Source: Eucalyptus grandis
Taxonomy: Eukaryota; Streptophyta; Magnoliopsida; Myrtales; Myrtaceae
Direction: 5' to 3'
DNA: 64,000 nucleotides
Assembly: GCF_016545825.1 (NCBI RefSeq)
Contig: NC_052618.1
Coordinates: 19,047,561-19,111,560, forward strand
Shown piece after piece: positions 1-12,589 of this stretch. A program made the position numbers and the translations under genes. Under the pieces are notes generated by a model. The model saw nothing but the letters and a program-made list of their open reading frames with translations. It was not told where the DNA came from and did no database searches. The stretch's first letter is position 1. The number at the start of each line of letters is the position of its first letter.

Positions 1-1991
1 CCTACGTGGCCACTACTCGCCACTGTCCCCTTCGCACCTCGCCGTCCCTACCATGCACCGTCCAGGCTGTTCGGCCTCTGCGCAACCCTATTCCACCCCT
101 GTCTGGCCACCTCCGACCGCCGTTCAACGTCATCGGACCTCACCAGCCCTCCCTCACACCTTGCTTCCCTTGCTATGGTGGTTTGATGCTGTTTTGTGTG
201 TTTTTCAGCCAACTCAGCCACCCCACCGAGTGGGTATCTAGCCGGCTCGTGGGCCGCTTTGGGCCGTTTCCGGGCCCCGAACCCAAGCCGTGCTTTGGGA
301 GGAATCGATCCTCGCGCCGTCCCATTAGATTGATCCGAGTTGCGCGCGATTCTGGAAAGTAATCTCACTAATCCTTGCTGAGTGGGCTAATTACACTTAA
401 AGGTTGGTTTAGTTTTAATTAATTAGGTTTAGGTGATTAGATTCATATGGATTAGTGTTTATTAGTCAATTGTGATGCAAATTAGACAAATTGAGTGTGC
501 ATTTTGCAAGTAAACGTAGTCTACTATTTATTGAGGGTAGCTTGGGATTTTTCCGACCCTTTATCGGGCTTCAATTTGATAATTCGGGCCTAAGTGGAAT
601 TTTTGGTAATTAAATATTAATTTTTGAAATTAATTTAATTAATTAATTATTTTCTAGAGATTCAATCGAGATGGTCGGTGATCGAATTTCATGCTGATCA
701 TCGTGGTGCAGTCCGTTTATTTAATTGAGCTTTATTTTGTGCTAAAATGAATTTTTTTGTGATTATAAGATTATTTTCCTGAAATAATTAATTTGAATAA
801 TTAATTGAAAAATAACCGGGTGTCGGTTGACAGCACCAAAAGTGTTTTGGTGGACTACAAAAAATGGTGGGATTTGTTGAAATGAAATTATAATATTTTG
901 GCTAAGGCCGACTATATACCCACACACAAATATTTTATCGAGAAGGATAAAAATGGTGATTTGATTAAATGATTATTTTCGGCATACTATAAGAGTATGA
1001 CTGGCAGCTTCTGGTGAGCACATATATTATTTTTGGCATACTATAAGAGTATGGATGGCAACTTTTGGTGAGCATATATATTATTTTCGGCATACTATAA
1101 GAGTATGACTAGCAGCTTCTAGTGAGTATATATATAATATTTTTCAGCATACTATAAGAGTATGGCTGGTAGCTTCTGGTGAGCATATTATTATATCGGA
1201 TTAGTGGATATGGCAGCTTCTGGTGAGCTATACTATTGATTTATTAGCTTAGAGTGAGCAATCCTGAACTATGGTCGGACTTATAGATAGTATTGAATGT
1301 GCCGACCAAGAAAGGATCGAGATGACATGTAATTGACTAGGTCGATTGATCATTGCTTTGATCTGATGTCGTGAATTGATTGATTGAATTGAAATGATCG
1401 ATGAACTGTCCGATTGACATGAAATCGACTAGGTCGATTGATCAAGATATCGATTTGTGATGTGATTGCTTGGGTGCCTATTGAACTGTGGTAATATGCA
1501 GGTAGAATCTAAGGTCAAGGTAAATTCTCTAACTCATGTTGTGTTTAGGCAACCGAGTAGTGTATTGATTCCCTAATTGAGTCTTAGTTGGGTAGAACTT
1601 GATGGGACATCGTCTCACCCCGTTGTGGGATAATAATTTCAGGTCCCTAGATGGCGGTTGTGGAAGATTGAGAGCCTTGGAGTTTGGAAGATGGAGGCTG
1701 AAGAGTCGGCAATTGGGTTTGACTAGTGGGCGTTAGGACAATCCCCTTTTTGTTAAGCCGAAATTTTTTGCAAACACCCTGATTTTGTAATTACCCGCTT
1801 GTCTATAAAAGACTTGTCTTGGTTTGAAACTTTCAATCCTGCTATTCCATCCCAATTGTTTGTTGTCTGGGGATTTAATATTTGCTTCCGCATGCGTATA
1901 AAATAAAAAGGGGTCGACAACGCGTCCTGGGACGTTGCTATTAATCGACCAAGGAGGGATGGGCGCGCACTCGGAGGATCGGGGCGTGACA
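1..1991 (+). repeat. Ty3/gypsy-type long LTR, copy A (3' part; 5' end outside the window)
   Basis: The segment ends in GGGGCGTGACA, the same terminus (in either orientation) as the long LTRs at 8768, 28106, 52751 and 60581. Its interior matches them too, for example the stretch around 360-560 read against the complement of 55800-55930. It has no coding capacity; short open frames in it are incidental. Immediately after position 1991 comes copia RNase H sequence rather than a primer-binding site. It is therefore a solo LTR or the 3' LTR of an element lying to the left. The beginning is not in the window, so the target duplication cannot be tested. Confidence 0.8.
976..1240 (+). repeat. minisatellite inside LTR copy A (about 54-57 bp unit, four copies plus a partial)
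   Basis: Units begin near 977, 1031, 1084 and 1141. Each holds GGCATACTATAAGAGTATG followed by a version of GCAGCTTCTGGTGAGCA. A degenerate fifth piece lies at about 1205-1230. Units differ from one another by substitutions and small indels. Confidence 0.85.
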
Positions 1992-2472
1992 TACTGTGAT
2001 GCAAATTATGCAACTTGTCCGATGAGCAGAAGATCCATAACTAGTTTTTGTATTAAATTGGGGGATTCTTTATTTTCATGGAAAACAAAGAGGCAACCAA
2101 CCGTTTCACTATTCTCAGCAGAGCCAAAATATCGTGCCATGGCCAAAACCACTTGTGAAATAGTGTGGTTGTGAGGATTACTTCGAGATCTTGGGGTATA
2201 AGTTAGAGGACCGACCAGATTATTTTGTGACAATGATGCAGCCCTCAAACTTGTGTTCAAATCCTATTGTATATGAGAAAACAAAGCACATAGAAGTGAT
2301 TGTCATTTCACTCGAGAAAAGATCCAATAAGGAATGATCGAGACACAGGGGATTAAAATAGAAGAACAACCAGCGGATGTCTTCACCAAGCTTTTATGTC
2401 AAAGACATCATGCGTATCTTTTGAGCAAGCGAGGCATCTTGGATATCTACAAGCCACCAGCTTGAGGGGGAG
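1992..2472 (+). pseudogene. Ty1/copia RNase H fragment, decayed
   Basis: The translation from about 1992 reads like the RNase H end of a copia polyprotein. It shows a YCDANYA motif, then SRRSITSFC, then SAEPKYRAMA, and after a stop at about 2172 the CDNDAALK and QPADVFTK blocks. Stops and frame changes break it. It ends in the purine-rich tract GAGGGGGAG directly before the short LTR at 2473. The upstream part of the polyprotein is missing because LTR copy A abuts it. This is a remnant of an older copia element, not a host gene. Confidence 0.85.
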
Positions 2473-2699
2473 TGTTGAAGATACGCACGAATATTTATAA
2501 GAATCATTCAGATATTATTGGATAAGTCAAGATCAATTAATATCATATTTGATTTTGTATATCATATTGTTGCCTTTTCTCTACATACAACTTGTACTAT
2601 AATACACACTCTGTACATTGTGTTTAGAGATATAAAAATACAAAAGAAAAATTCCCCTTCACTGTCTTTCTTTTTCGTTTTCTTGCATCTTCTTTCACA
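2473..2699 (+). repeat. short Ty1/copia LTR (3' LTR of the 1992-2472 remnant)
   Basis: It starts TGTTGAAGATACGC immediately after a polypurine tract and the RNase H remnant, and ends near TTTCACA. About 227 bp is a normal size for a small copia LTR. The right boundary is judged only from the TG...CA rule, because no second copy is visible. Confidence 0.65.
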
Positions 2700-3310
2700 C
2701 TTGGAGGCCGCAAACTCCATTCTGCATAAGGATGGTCAACAGGCCATGGTCTGAGTGTGGTGGCATGCCCATAGCGAGTTCTGGCTACGGGCATGGCGGA
2801 TACAAGTTCGAGCTGATGTGATTGTTGTGGTTTGTCATGTGATGGTTTACGTTGGGTCTATATCAGCGGATTTGAGTGCAAAAGATGTTCAATATCTCCC
2901 TTTTAGCCACTGCATACTACTTGTTTGACAAAATGCCCTAGAGAAAACAGAAGAACAGTCCCCACTTTCAACTTCTAGTCGTTTCATGTTCGTTTATATA
3001 CTCATGGAAGTATGTCATCTTTTTATGTTTTCGCTGTGTTTCTATGTGATTGTCGCAAAATGGTTGGGTATTGTAGGGTTGGCGAAGGTTTTTCTTGGTT
3101 CCGGTTGGTGGATTAGTGGTCGCCAGAGTTTGTGGCTAGCGGTGGTCGATGCCAATCAGGATGGACGACTAGGGGTGGTGAAGGTTCGGCGATTGTACGA
3201 CCACCGGCGACCAAGGATAGCCACGTCGATGAAGGGGTTGGTCTGAAAGCAAGCTTCAGGCGTCGGAGGAAACCATCGGGGAAAAAGGCACGGGAAGAAG
3301 AAGACCAAAG
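2700..3310. other. intergenic, nothing recognised
   Basis: There are short open frames (for example 2986-3246) with no recognisable domain and no support for translation. I see no repeat boundary here. Confidence 0.5.
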
Positions 3311-3860
3311 GGAAAAATAAAAATAAAAGAAAAAGAAAGAAAAAGAATTAAAAAAAGAAATTAATTAAAATATTAATATTAATATAAAAAAAGTTTTAAG
3401 AAATAGTTTTTAAACCGGGTCAATCTGTGTCGTGGATTGAGTCAACGAGCCAGATCTGGTTTATCGGTTCGAACCCTTTTTCGAATACATTAATACTAAA
3501 TATTGAAAATATGTTAAAAAATTCAAAGTTCAAAAGTTTTCAAAAAATTGAAAAAAAAAAAAATTATGAACTTTCCGAAAATTTAAAAAGTTTCAGAGAA
3601 CATTAAAACTCAAAAAAATTCAGAAAATATTTAAAAATTGAAAATTTCAGGAAATATTAGAAAATATTCAAAATTCAAAAATTCAAATATTTTTAGAAAA
3701 TTACATAATCTGGAAAATGTTTAAAAATTTCAGTAGTAACTAAAAATATAAAAAAATTCAAAAAGATTATAAAATCCAGAAATTTTTGGATAATTCCAAA
3801 ATTCAATTTTTTTTAAAAAATTAAAAAAATTAAAAATTTAAAAACATCAAAAAGTTTAAA
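3311..3860. repeat. A-rich low-complexity DNA
   Basis: Long runs of A with interspersed TTAAAAA and AAATTCA words make up this stretch. There is no coding signal. Confidence 0.8.
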
Positions 3861-4900
3861 ATTAATTTTTGAGTTATTTTCTCTTGAAAAGTTGAAGTCT
3901 TTCAAATTAGAACTATGCTCAAGGTTAACCAAGCCCTTAGGCTCTACCTTAGGTTTCAATTGTCCTTTATTGATAAATTGATTTTGGTTTTCTTTAGTCT
4001 AGTTAGGATTAACATTTATCTTTTCCTTAGTGTTTAGTCTTTGCTATCCCATGAAATATATTTAATGCTTTCCTTGGTTGTTGATTGTTATGTTAATAAT
4101 TGTGCACCCACATGATCACTTCACATGTTAGTGGATATGTATAAAATCAATTTAAGATTGCTTGACAAAAAAAAATCTTTTAAAAAATGAATAAGATTAG
4201 ATACCGAAAGAATGCTAATTGGTTAATAGTATAATCAAGTCCCCGGCCCTAGATTCTCTAGTTGCGTAGAAAATGAGGCACACTCCCATGCTTCACTTGG
4301 TTTTAGCCGACCCCAATAGGCTAATGGCAACTCCTTATTATAAAAATTTAATGAACATCTAAATATTGTGCGAAGTATGGGCTTGGAAGAGCCTATGCTT
4401 GATCATGGGCCGTAGACCCGTCCTTTAGACAATACTCCTAAACCTATTCTCTCCCCTAAGAGGTAGGTTGAAACAGTACTCTTACCATAGTAGCCCTCTC
4501 AATGGTACTTTCACCCAAAAAAATGGCATCACTTCATCATTTCAGACTATTTCCTCATCAAGTCTGCTAAACCATGGTAAGTCTCCATAAGACCCATACC
4601 CTGCCAAGGGGTTCATTTTATTATTAGTTGTATTAGACAACCTAAAATACATTTCTAGTAGTCACCACTAGCCTCATTTTTGGGGCAAGGCTATAAAATC
4701 CAATCAAGGGTTGAGAGTAATCCCTCAATGTCTGCGCAACCAAAGACTCTCAAGTTCGGGGACTTGGGTTACGTTAATATTTCTATTAACGCCCTTTTGG
4801 TACCTAACAATTGTCATGTTTCCTAAGATGACCATGCATGTTTTTTTAACTTTTTCGTGGAAAATGAAGTAATAAGGTGATCATGCGTGGATGGTTGGTT
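3861..4900 (+). repeat. probable non-coding retrotransposon segment (LTR or untranslated leader), low confidence
   Basis: The stretch has the word composition of untranslated Ty3/gypsy DNA. A TGGCAACTCC near 4325 resembles the TGGCGACTCC-type primer-binding sites of some Tat-lineage elements. No paired LTR and no coding domain are visible, so the assignment is inference only. Confidence 0.3.
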
Positions 4901-7900
4901 TCATTCCATTCTAATTCTACTTAAAAAAACAAAACAAAACAAAAGCAAACAATTGAAATTTAAAGGACAGTAAACAAAAACAATACATTTACCACGCAAT
5001 CCTAAAATAGAAGTAAAGAAAAACTTGCAACTCGTTGGGTGTATATACAACGCATAAGAAAAACCCAAGATATATGTCGGGTGATGGAAATTACAAGAAA
5101 AGGTTGGAAGGGACATTGACCATTCGCCATCTTCAGGATGGCCATCTTCAAGGGACCACCTTCTTGGACCTATTCTAATGCTAGACTAGTACTTGGAATA
5201 AAAGAGGTAATCCATAGCAATCACAATCAATCATGACAAGTAAAGCACTTGGAAACATCAAGCAATGCAATTAATCAAGGAATATCGAAAATGACATCGG
5301 GGTCGGTCTTTGATTGTTCATGCAACAAGCCACACTAAGACTCCTACCCAATCATTTTAATGGTTTGTAGTGATTAGTCATCGTTTGTGTTCACAAATGA
5401 TGGCTAACACTAACAAATCCCTAATTCGGGTTCTAAGTTTCACCCAAAGTACCTCACGAGTATGTGCATCGTGCCTACACATAAATCTAAAAATAATATT
5501 CATAGCTTGAATAAAAATATGCATGCAAGCCATTGGACCTTGATTCTCAATCAACCAAATACTTAGTGAGCTGACACCAAATCACTTCACTCATTCATCA
5601 AGCGCCAGACACAACCACGTGCATTCTATAAAAGTGAACACATCAAAAGCTAAAAGATTCAAGTGATGCTCAAAAAATCATTTGAGAGACAATCAAACAA
5701 TTAATTTAAAGAAAATTACTAATGACATGACATAGTTATATCATGGCTATGGAACACATTTAGCTATTAAGGCTAACTCAAGTGCATCAATGGGCACACC
5801 GATCAAGCTTCACAAGCATCCTAAGTATGGCCCAAACGTGGACAATATCAATACCAAGTAAAAAACATGACCTGGAAGTTTGAATATAGAATGTAATGTG
5901 AAAGCTTGGATGAAATGGAGACATGCTTTCATCATAGCTATGAGGCACGTTAAACTACCAAGGCTAACTCGGGTGCATCAATAGACACACTGATTGAGCT
6001 TTGAAGGCATTTTAAATGACTTAAACTTAAAAGAAATTCATGTCAAGCCACTATTCAAACCATGCTAAAGCATTTTTAAGAATGAAAGCTTCCCACGTGG
6101 GCATCACATAAATGAAAATTGAATTTAGGTCAATTAAAATATGAAACTTAAGATTGTCCTGCAACATTTGAGGGGATTTTAAAAAAAAGAAAGTCAAAAT
6201 GCTTTTTATTTTTTGAGAATTTTTATGTGTGAAGTCAAGGAATGTAAGGATAAAAACTCGTGAAGACATCGAAAACTAATTCAGCATGCATAATTTCCTA
6301 AAAATGCTACAACAGAGACAAGTTATAAAAGGAAAAACAAAACATGTCAAAACAGGGCATAGAAAATTCAAGCAATTAAAGTATGACCCATGGGTAATTG
6401 GTCCTAAAATTATTACGGCACATCAATCACTCAACAAAAACAACTTCCATGAGGAAGTTACCTAAGATAAGCTACACATGAATTTCTAAAAATTAAGAAA
6501 CACAGAACAATGCATCAGGTGTGTGAAGGGCAGCAACATATTTGTCTAAACTAATGACAAGTTGTGTTAGCAATCGATGTTTAAAAATTCCGAACATTTA
6601 CCACGACATAAACATATGAATGGCAATTTAATTTTGTTAAGGACTCAACTTTAGAATCCTTAAAGACAAATCCACATAAAAATGACAAAAGGTCTGGTTC
6701 AGTAGGGGCAAAACAGATATTTCGAATTTACCACATGACAGATTTCAAGGCAAACTTCACAAAAATAGAAAGCGGGTCAAACGACACGTAAATGGGACAA
6801 AATTGCTGTCATTAGAAAGATTAAGACATCTTCTAAGATTTTCTAAGAGACGTCAAGCTCGATTAAGGTCAATTTCATGTCTAATTAATGACAATTGCAG
6901 AAGTACGAGAATCAGTAACGTGGGAGGCAGAAGATGATGCATGAAAATAGGCTTGTTAACCACCTAAATGATGCGTAAAAATTAGGATAATTTGACACGA
7001 CATAGAATTGAGTGCGATAGACAAAAGTGATTGAGACACTTAACCCTACATCAATATACAAAAAATCCTATAAACTTATGAAATCAACTAGGTGAGACAA
7101 CTCTATCTATCATGAACCTTCGGGACTGCACAAAATTGCAGCAACTTCGCAATATGTTTTCATAAGGCAAATGGCCATTAATCTACATTAATCATGTGCC
7201 GTTTTGAAGCTATTGAATTCCTTTAAGTATGTCTAGAAGAAATCATGTGAAGATTATGCTCTTAAGGAGCTCAATTGAAGATATCTTCACATAGATGCAG
7301 ATCAGCCACAATTGCAGTAACATTTGCACAGAATATGAACGATTTTCTCTAATCGAAAGGCATGATAAAATGTCTCAAAAATTCATGCATATAAATTGGA
7401 ATGTCCTGATCATTTATCATGAAGATATCTAAGTCCAATTTGAATCACAAAAACCTATATGAAAATAGGAAGATAGAGCAGAACATTTAACATCATAGAT
7501 TATGTGATCTATACCTCGTTGGAAAGCTTATGAAGTACTTTACAACTTTCATGAAGGATACAAATCCAATTAAGCATGCTTACTAGCTCCGTTCTAAGCA
7601 AACACACATCGGGCTTAGTTAGGACAGAATGACCTAAAGACGATTTATCAGAGATTTTCTTGACTAAATCTATTCAAAAATTCCGAAAAAAAAATACATG
7701 TTATAAAAGAGGTCAATAAGAACAAATTTCATGGAAAGAGCCAACTTAAAATTCGAAGCACAAATATCCATAGAAAATCGACAAATGGCAGAGGTCGTCT
7801 TAAATACAGAACAAGTCGGAACAAGTCACAAATCCAGAATTATGCACTGACTTCTGAATCAATTTTCAAGTAGTAAACGATGTCGGATTGGGATGTTCTA

Positions 7901-8767
7901 TAGGTCATTGGAAAGGCCTTCGAGTCGTCTAGGAATAACGTGAAGACATCAAACACAAAAAGCTACACAACAAACTCATATCACAGAATTTCTCAGGTCT
8001 GTCATTCAGGCATCCGAAATTGCCGAACCATGTCAAATCAGGCAATCAATCACGTTCAAGCTATCCTCAACCATCTATATCCATTCCAGAGCATCCTAAA
8101 CATCTTAAAATAAATGTAATCATCATTCATCAAACCCTAGGTGTGAGCTTTAGCCTTGGTCTCCTAATGACCTCACTTCATCGAGCTCAAGGTTTAAATG
8201 ATACCTTTTGCGCATTTTGATTAATTCAAGCTCGATTGATCGGCAATCAAGCCTCCATAGCAGTCAAGGAATTCCAAGGGAACTCCAAGGGACCTAAGAA
8301 CCGCTGGAGAAGTACCGGAGTGGCCCGAATTTGCACCAATCAATGGTTGAGGAAGAATCAAACGCTAGTTTAAACCAGTGAAGGGAGATCGGTCACTAAG
8401 AGGCCACTGGCGGCTGTTTTGTTGGTTCCAACCACCAGCTACTTGAGGACTTGCCAGTGGATGCAGCAGAGGTGATCGAGACACCAAGGAAATGTCATGG
8501 ACCAGGAGAGAGAGGGGGGCCGAAAGCGGTGGCACAGTGCCGGAACAGTGTGGTATGGGTGGCAAACGGCAGAGTCGGTGAGGTGGTTGTGAGAGAGAGA
8601 GAGAGAGAGAAGGCGGGAAATAAGAGAGAGGGAGAGAGATTTAAGAGCTTTCCTACAGATTTCTAGATCTAGGAATTGAAAAAGTGAGGCTTCCCCCTCC
8701 TTTTTTTGGGAAAAAAATCCTATTGATATGGGCTTAGGGGATGGAATACTAGCTCTTGGATTAATTA
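4901..8767. other. long gene-free, AT-rich region, probably decayed retrotransposon
   Basis: No open frame longer than about 70 codons has any family resemblance. A roughly 90-bp segment is duplicated within it: about 5726-5825 and 5930-6015 both contain versions of GGCTAACTCAAGTGCATCAA followed by a text ending in AGCTT. A GA tract lies at 8591-8611. The continuous AT-rich, non-coding character is typical of old LTR or leader sequence, but I cannot place its ends. Confidence 0.4.
8591..8611. repeat. (GA)n microsatellite
   Basis: An uninterrupted GA run of about 21 bases. Confidence 0.9.
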
Positions 8768-11700
8768 TGTGACATCTTGATTTTCGACCTTGTCCCGACT
8801 TTATGAAATGGGCTTTTCATCGACGCTCCTATAGTTTTTTTCTCTGAGCTGATCACTCACAAGACAAGTAATCTATCTGGTAAAGCCATTAAGGTATATA
8901 AACGCGACTAACTTGAGAATTCGACCAAAAATCAACTGCTCGATCAGGCTAATCAACAAGGGTCAATATGGCACCGTTAAAATTGATTAGAGACTAGAGA
9001 TAGGTTGATTTGATTGAGGCATGTAATTAAAGTATGGGTAATTCCACCTAATTGCAAAATTCGTGTCGAACGGCACTAAACTAATTTTTCTGCTTATTTT
9101 GTACCCGGTGCGCGTAATTGAAATCTTGAGATTTTCTAATCACTTTTGAGTCGGAGACACACACATAGATCGAAAATAATCGACCATGGGTCAAACACGC
9201 TAAAAATTCCTAAAAGCTACCTAATAGGTTAGGTTACGCTAAAATCGTGTCCGGTTGAAATTAACCACGAAATTGCACCCGGTTTCAAGAATCAAAAGTT
9301 CTGGCATGTCACGATTTATTTGTAGGACGCCGACTCATCTTTTGAAGAATTTTTGGCGAGCTCGGATTTTCGGCGAAAAATTAAAATTGAGCGAATTAGA
9401 GCGTATAAATTATGAGGGGCCTCTTTCATTGGATTTTTGGCCTTCAAGTTGGATCAATTGGTGAGGAATATTGTGGAAATTGGTGTGGGCTACTACCATG
9501 GCACTTTGGCCACTAAATTGGATTGAATTTGAGAGATTTGGTGTGAAATTGAAGATGGAATTGGTGAAATTCGTAGGCCATGGGGGACTGCAACATTTGG
9601 ACTCTCTCCTTGGCTTGCATGAGAAGATTGGGAGGGGAAAACAGCTGCTGGATATGGCTAAAGACCTTAGGGGCTTCACTTGAGTGTTTTAGATATTTTT
9701 CCTTGACTTTGGAGGCCTCTTGTCCCCCTTGGTCCCCTCTCTTCTCCCTCTTCTTCCCTCTTGGTCGATCACCCCTCTAGCAGAAGCAACTCTAGCTTTC
9801 TTCCTCTCCTTCCATCTTCATTTCCTCCATTGTTGAGATTGCAAGCTTAACAAGCCAACCGATTCGACCGCTAGTTTGCTCCTTACACCACTCGCCCGCC
9901 TCACGCCACCTATGCGTCACTCGCTCGGTTTGCCAGCCTGTGTTCGCCTCATGTCGTCGTTGCTGTCCCCAAGCCAACTCATGACCAAGCCGTTGTTCGC
10001 CGTCGCCTGCTTCGCCTCAGCTCTGCTCTAGCTTGTCATCGCTGGTCCCCTCTCGTCTAGCCAAGCAAGCTATGACCATAACCCTCCAAGACCAGACCAA
10101 GTCTAGCAAATAGTACCAATTTTTCAAGTCTAAGCCAGGAGATGTTGGGCCATTTTCAGGCCCTTCTAAGCCTCCTTAGGTGTTGCCATAGGTTCGAGCC
10201 TTGCTCGCCTTCGTGTTGCCATCAACATGAACTCATCAACTCATTAAACCGATGAGTTTACTCTCTAAACCTTAATTAGGAGGTTAATTATGTTTAGATG
10301 AGGATTAGTTTAGACTAAGTTTGTATTATGAGGATTAGTTAGTGTAATTCGTTATTTTGATATTTAATTAGATTAATTAGATGGTTAGATTAGTTTAATT
10401 AGAGGTTAATTAGATTATGTGATTTAGTTAGCTTAGTAGATTATTTAATTTAGCCCAATTAGGTGGTTAGATTAGTGTATATAGCTTATTAGTGATTTAT
10501 TTAATTATTTTGCATTTATTTAATTATTTTGTAATTTATTTATTTATTTATTTTCGGAAATTATACCGGGATAGCCGGTTGTTAGAATTTTGTGTTGATC
10601 ATTGTGGTACGATTAGTTTGTGCAATTGGTTGTTAATTTGTGCAATTGGGTGTCAATTTTTGATTTATTATTTCAAAAATATGAAATTTTGGTATTTAAT
10701 TAGAAAAATACTGGGGGTCGATTTTTGGCGCCGAAAAGGTTTTAAGTACTATATAAAATTGTGGGATTTTTAAAAGAGAGAATATTGCGCTTTATGGTTT
10801 AATTTTAACTGTGTGCCCACGCACAATTATTTTACTGGATGTTTTTAATATGAAGAAAATATGCCAAGTACATTATTTAAAATGAGGCATTTGAGTGCAA
10901 AGCACGATATCCTTAGCTGAGATTAGATGTACGTGTGAGCGCTATGAGAACCCGTCACCCGATGAAGGTCAGGTGGGTGATGCTCCTATATGGAATGTCC
11001 CCACGTCAACGTATGCCAGATCGCAGTAGAGGCCGGACCGATGCTCCTTTGGGAATGCCGTCTAGAGGTAGACGTTGCCATGCTCGATGGGGCGAGACGA
11101 CGCCCGGTAATGTCGGACGACCGCCGACTGTTGAGTTGGTCGTGCCCGTTGGGCCGTAATTAATTGGAACACTTGAATGAGTGAGATAGTCGCGCTTGAT
11201 TATAGGATAAAATTGTGTGGCACGGAATGGAACGTGTCATAACGATTTGGCCTTATAATTGAGACCCCTGTGATTGATTGAGATATGAACTGAAGTGTTC
11301 CAATTACTGAGTACATTGACTGTATGCATATATTATATGAGTTGTAATGACGTGCAAGAAATTGCTGAGGCGAGGTAAGTCCTCTATGATGTGTGTATAG
11401 GTTGCCTCTAGGTGTATTATCTTCCTAATCGGGGTTTAGGGTGTAGACTTGATGAGATATTGTCTTACCCCATTGTGGTTTACAATTTTCAGGTCCTTAG
11501 ATGGAGGTGCACCCAGTTTGTTTTGGGTGGCCGCCAGAGGCTGAGACCGAGCATACCATCTTCCTCGTCCCCGAGAATCCCTAGACCTGCGAGCTCGTCG
11601 TGACCACAATTTGGGTCGATGAGGGCCTACCTAAGTTGGTACCTTATAGATTCAAGGCATGGTTTCGTCACAGGCCTAACGGAGTCCAGGAAGGTCCCGT

Positions 11701-12165
11701 GGATGGTTTTGACGGACCTGCCGTTGAGGGTGAGGTAGAGGTGATACTCGACCCCATGTTCGATGCTGATATTATAGCTGCTATAGAGGTGAACCAGTTG
11801 CCCGAGGGCAAGGAGCCCAAAGTAGAGGAGGTAGCTAACCCTCTAAACCTTAGCATCCCTGACGGTGTCGTGATAGACTCGGATCCCAAGTAGGAGGGTC
11901 CGAGGTAGGGTTAGCTTGGTAGTCCTTTTTGGATCTCAGCCTCCTGTATATAATTTTGTAGCGCTGATTTGGTTTGTTCATAAAATATGTTTGGTGTGAA
12001 TTGATTGTCTTGCTTTTCTATCTCATGTTTGTTTGTTGTCTATAGATTGTTTATTTCACTTCTACATGTGCAATAAAATGAATGGGTCGGCGATGCGTCC
12101 TGGGAACATCACAATTTGATCGACCATCGAGGGATGTGCGCATGCTTGAGGTTCAGGGTATGACA
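8768..12165 (+). repeat. Ty3/gypsy-type solo LTR, copy B (3.4 kb)
   Basis: It starts TGTGACATC and ends TATGACA, giving the TG...CA termini shared by the other copies. Early segments match copy D, for example 8771-8960 against 49303-49480, and the end matches copies A and C. No primer site follows and no polypurine tract precedes it, so it stands alone. The flanking five bases (AATTA, AATCC) agree only in part, so the target duplication is eroded or absent. Solo LTRs arise by recombination between the two LTRs of one element. Confidence 0.8.
11585..11893 (+). other. open frame without a start codon inside LTR copy B
   Basis: The frame is open for about 103 codons after a stop at 11582 and is rich in acidic residues and proline. 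The first ATG lies well inside, at about 11757. The corresponding place in copies A and D has no such frame. I recognise no domain. It may be a foreign segment picked up by this LTR or simply chance; I do not call it a gene. Confidence 0.25.
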
Positions 12166-12589
12166 AATCCAAGGACTAGGATGCTATTCTTCAATGAACC
12201 CTAGATGACATCCTAATTAGGCACATGTTAAATTCAAAGGTCATGATGTATTCTTAATGGATAGTGATGCTCTAATCTTGAGATAATGGATTAATCGAGG
12301 TTTTTTTTTTTTTGTAATTTCACCAAACTAAGGGGGCAAATTTGTAAATTTCATAAAATCCGAGGCAAAATTGGAAATTTGAAAATTAAACAAATGGCTG
12401 CATTGGCCATGAGGTAGTCCACCTCATGGCGGCGCTTGCTGCCGCGAATCAATTGGGAACCGACCGAACCGACCGTTCCCGCCAGTGATTGGTCAGATCA
12501 ATTAGTCCGGTTTGAATTGGTCTAGACTGGTTCGGCCTCACTTCCCTATTTTATGCAATTAGGTCATTTGAGAAAAAAATTCTTCAGCA
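12166..12589. other. spacer between the solo LTR and the inverted-repeat element; nothing recognised
   Basis: It contains a T run (12301-12313) and a short GC-rich patch with repeated ACCGACCG words near 12450-12480. There is no gene signal. Confidence 0.5.
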
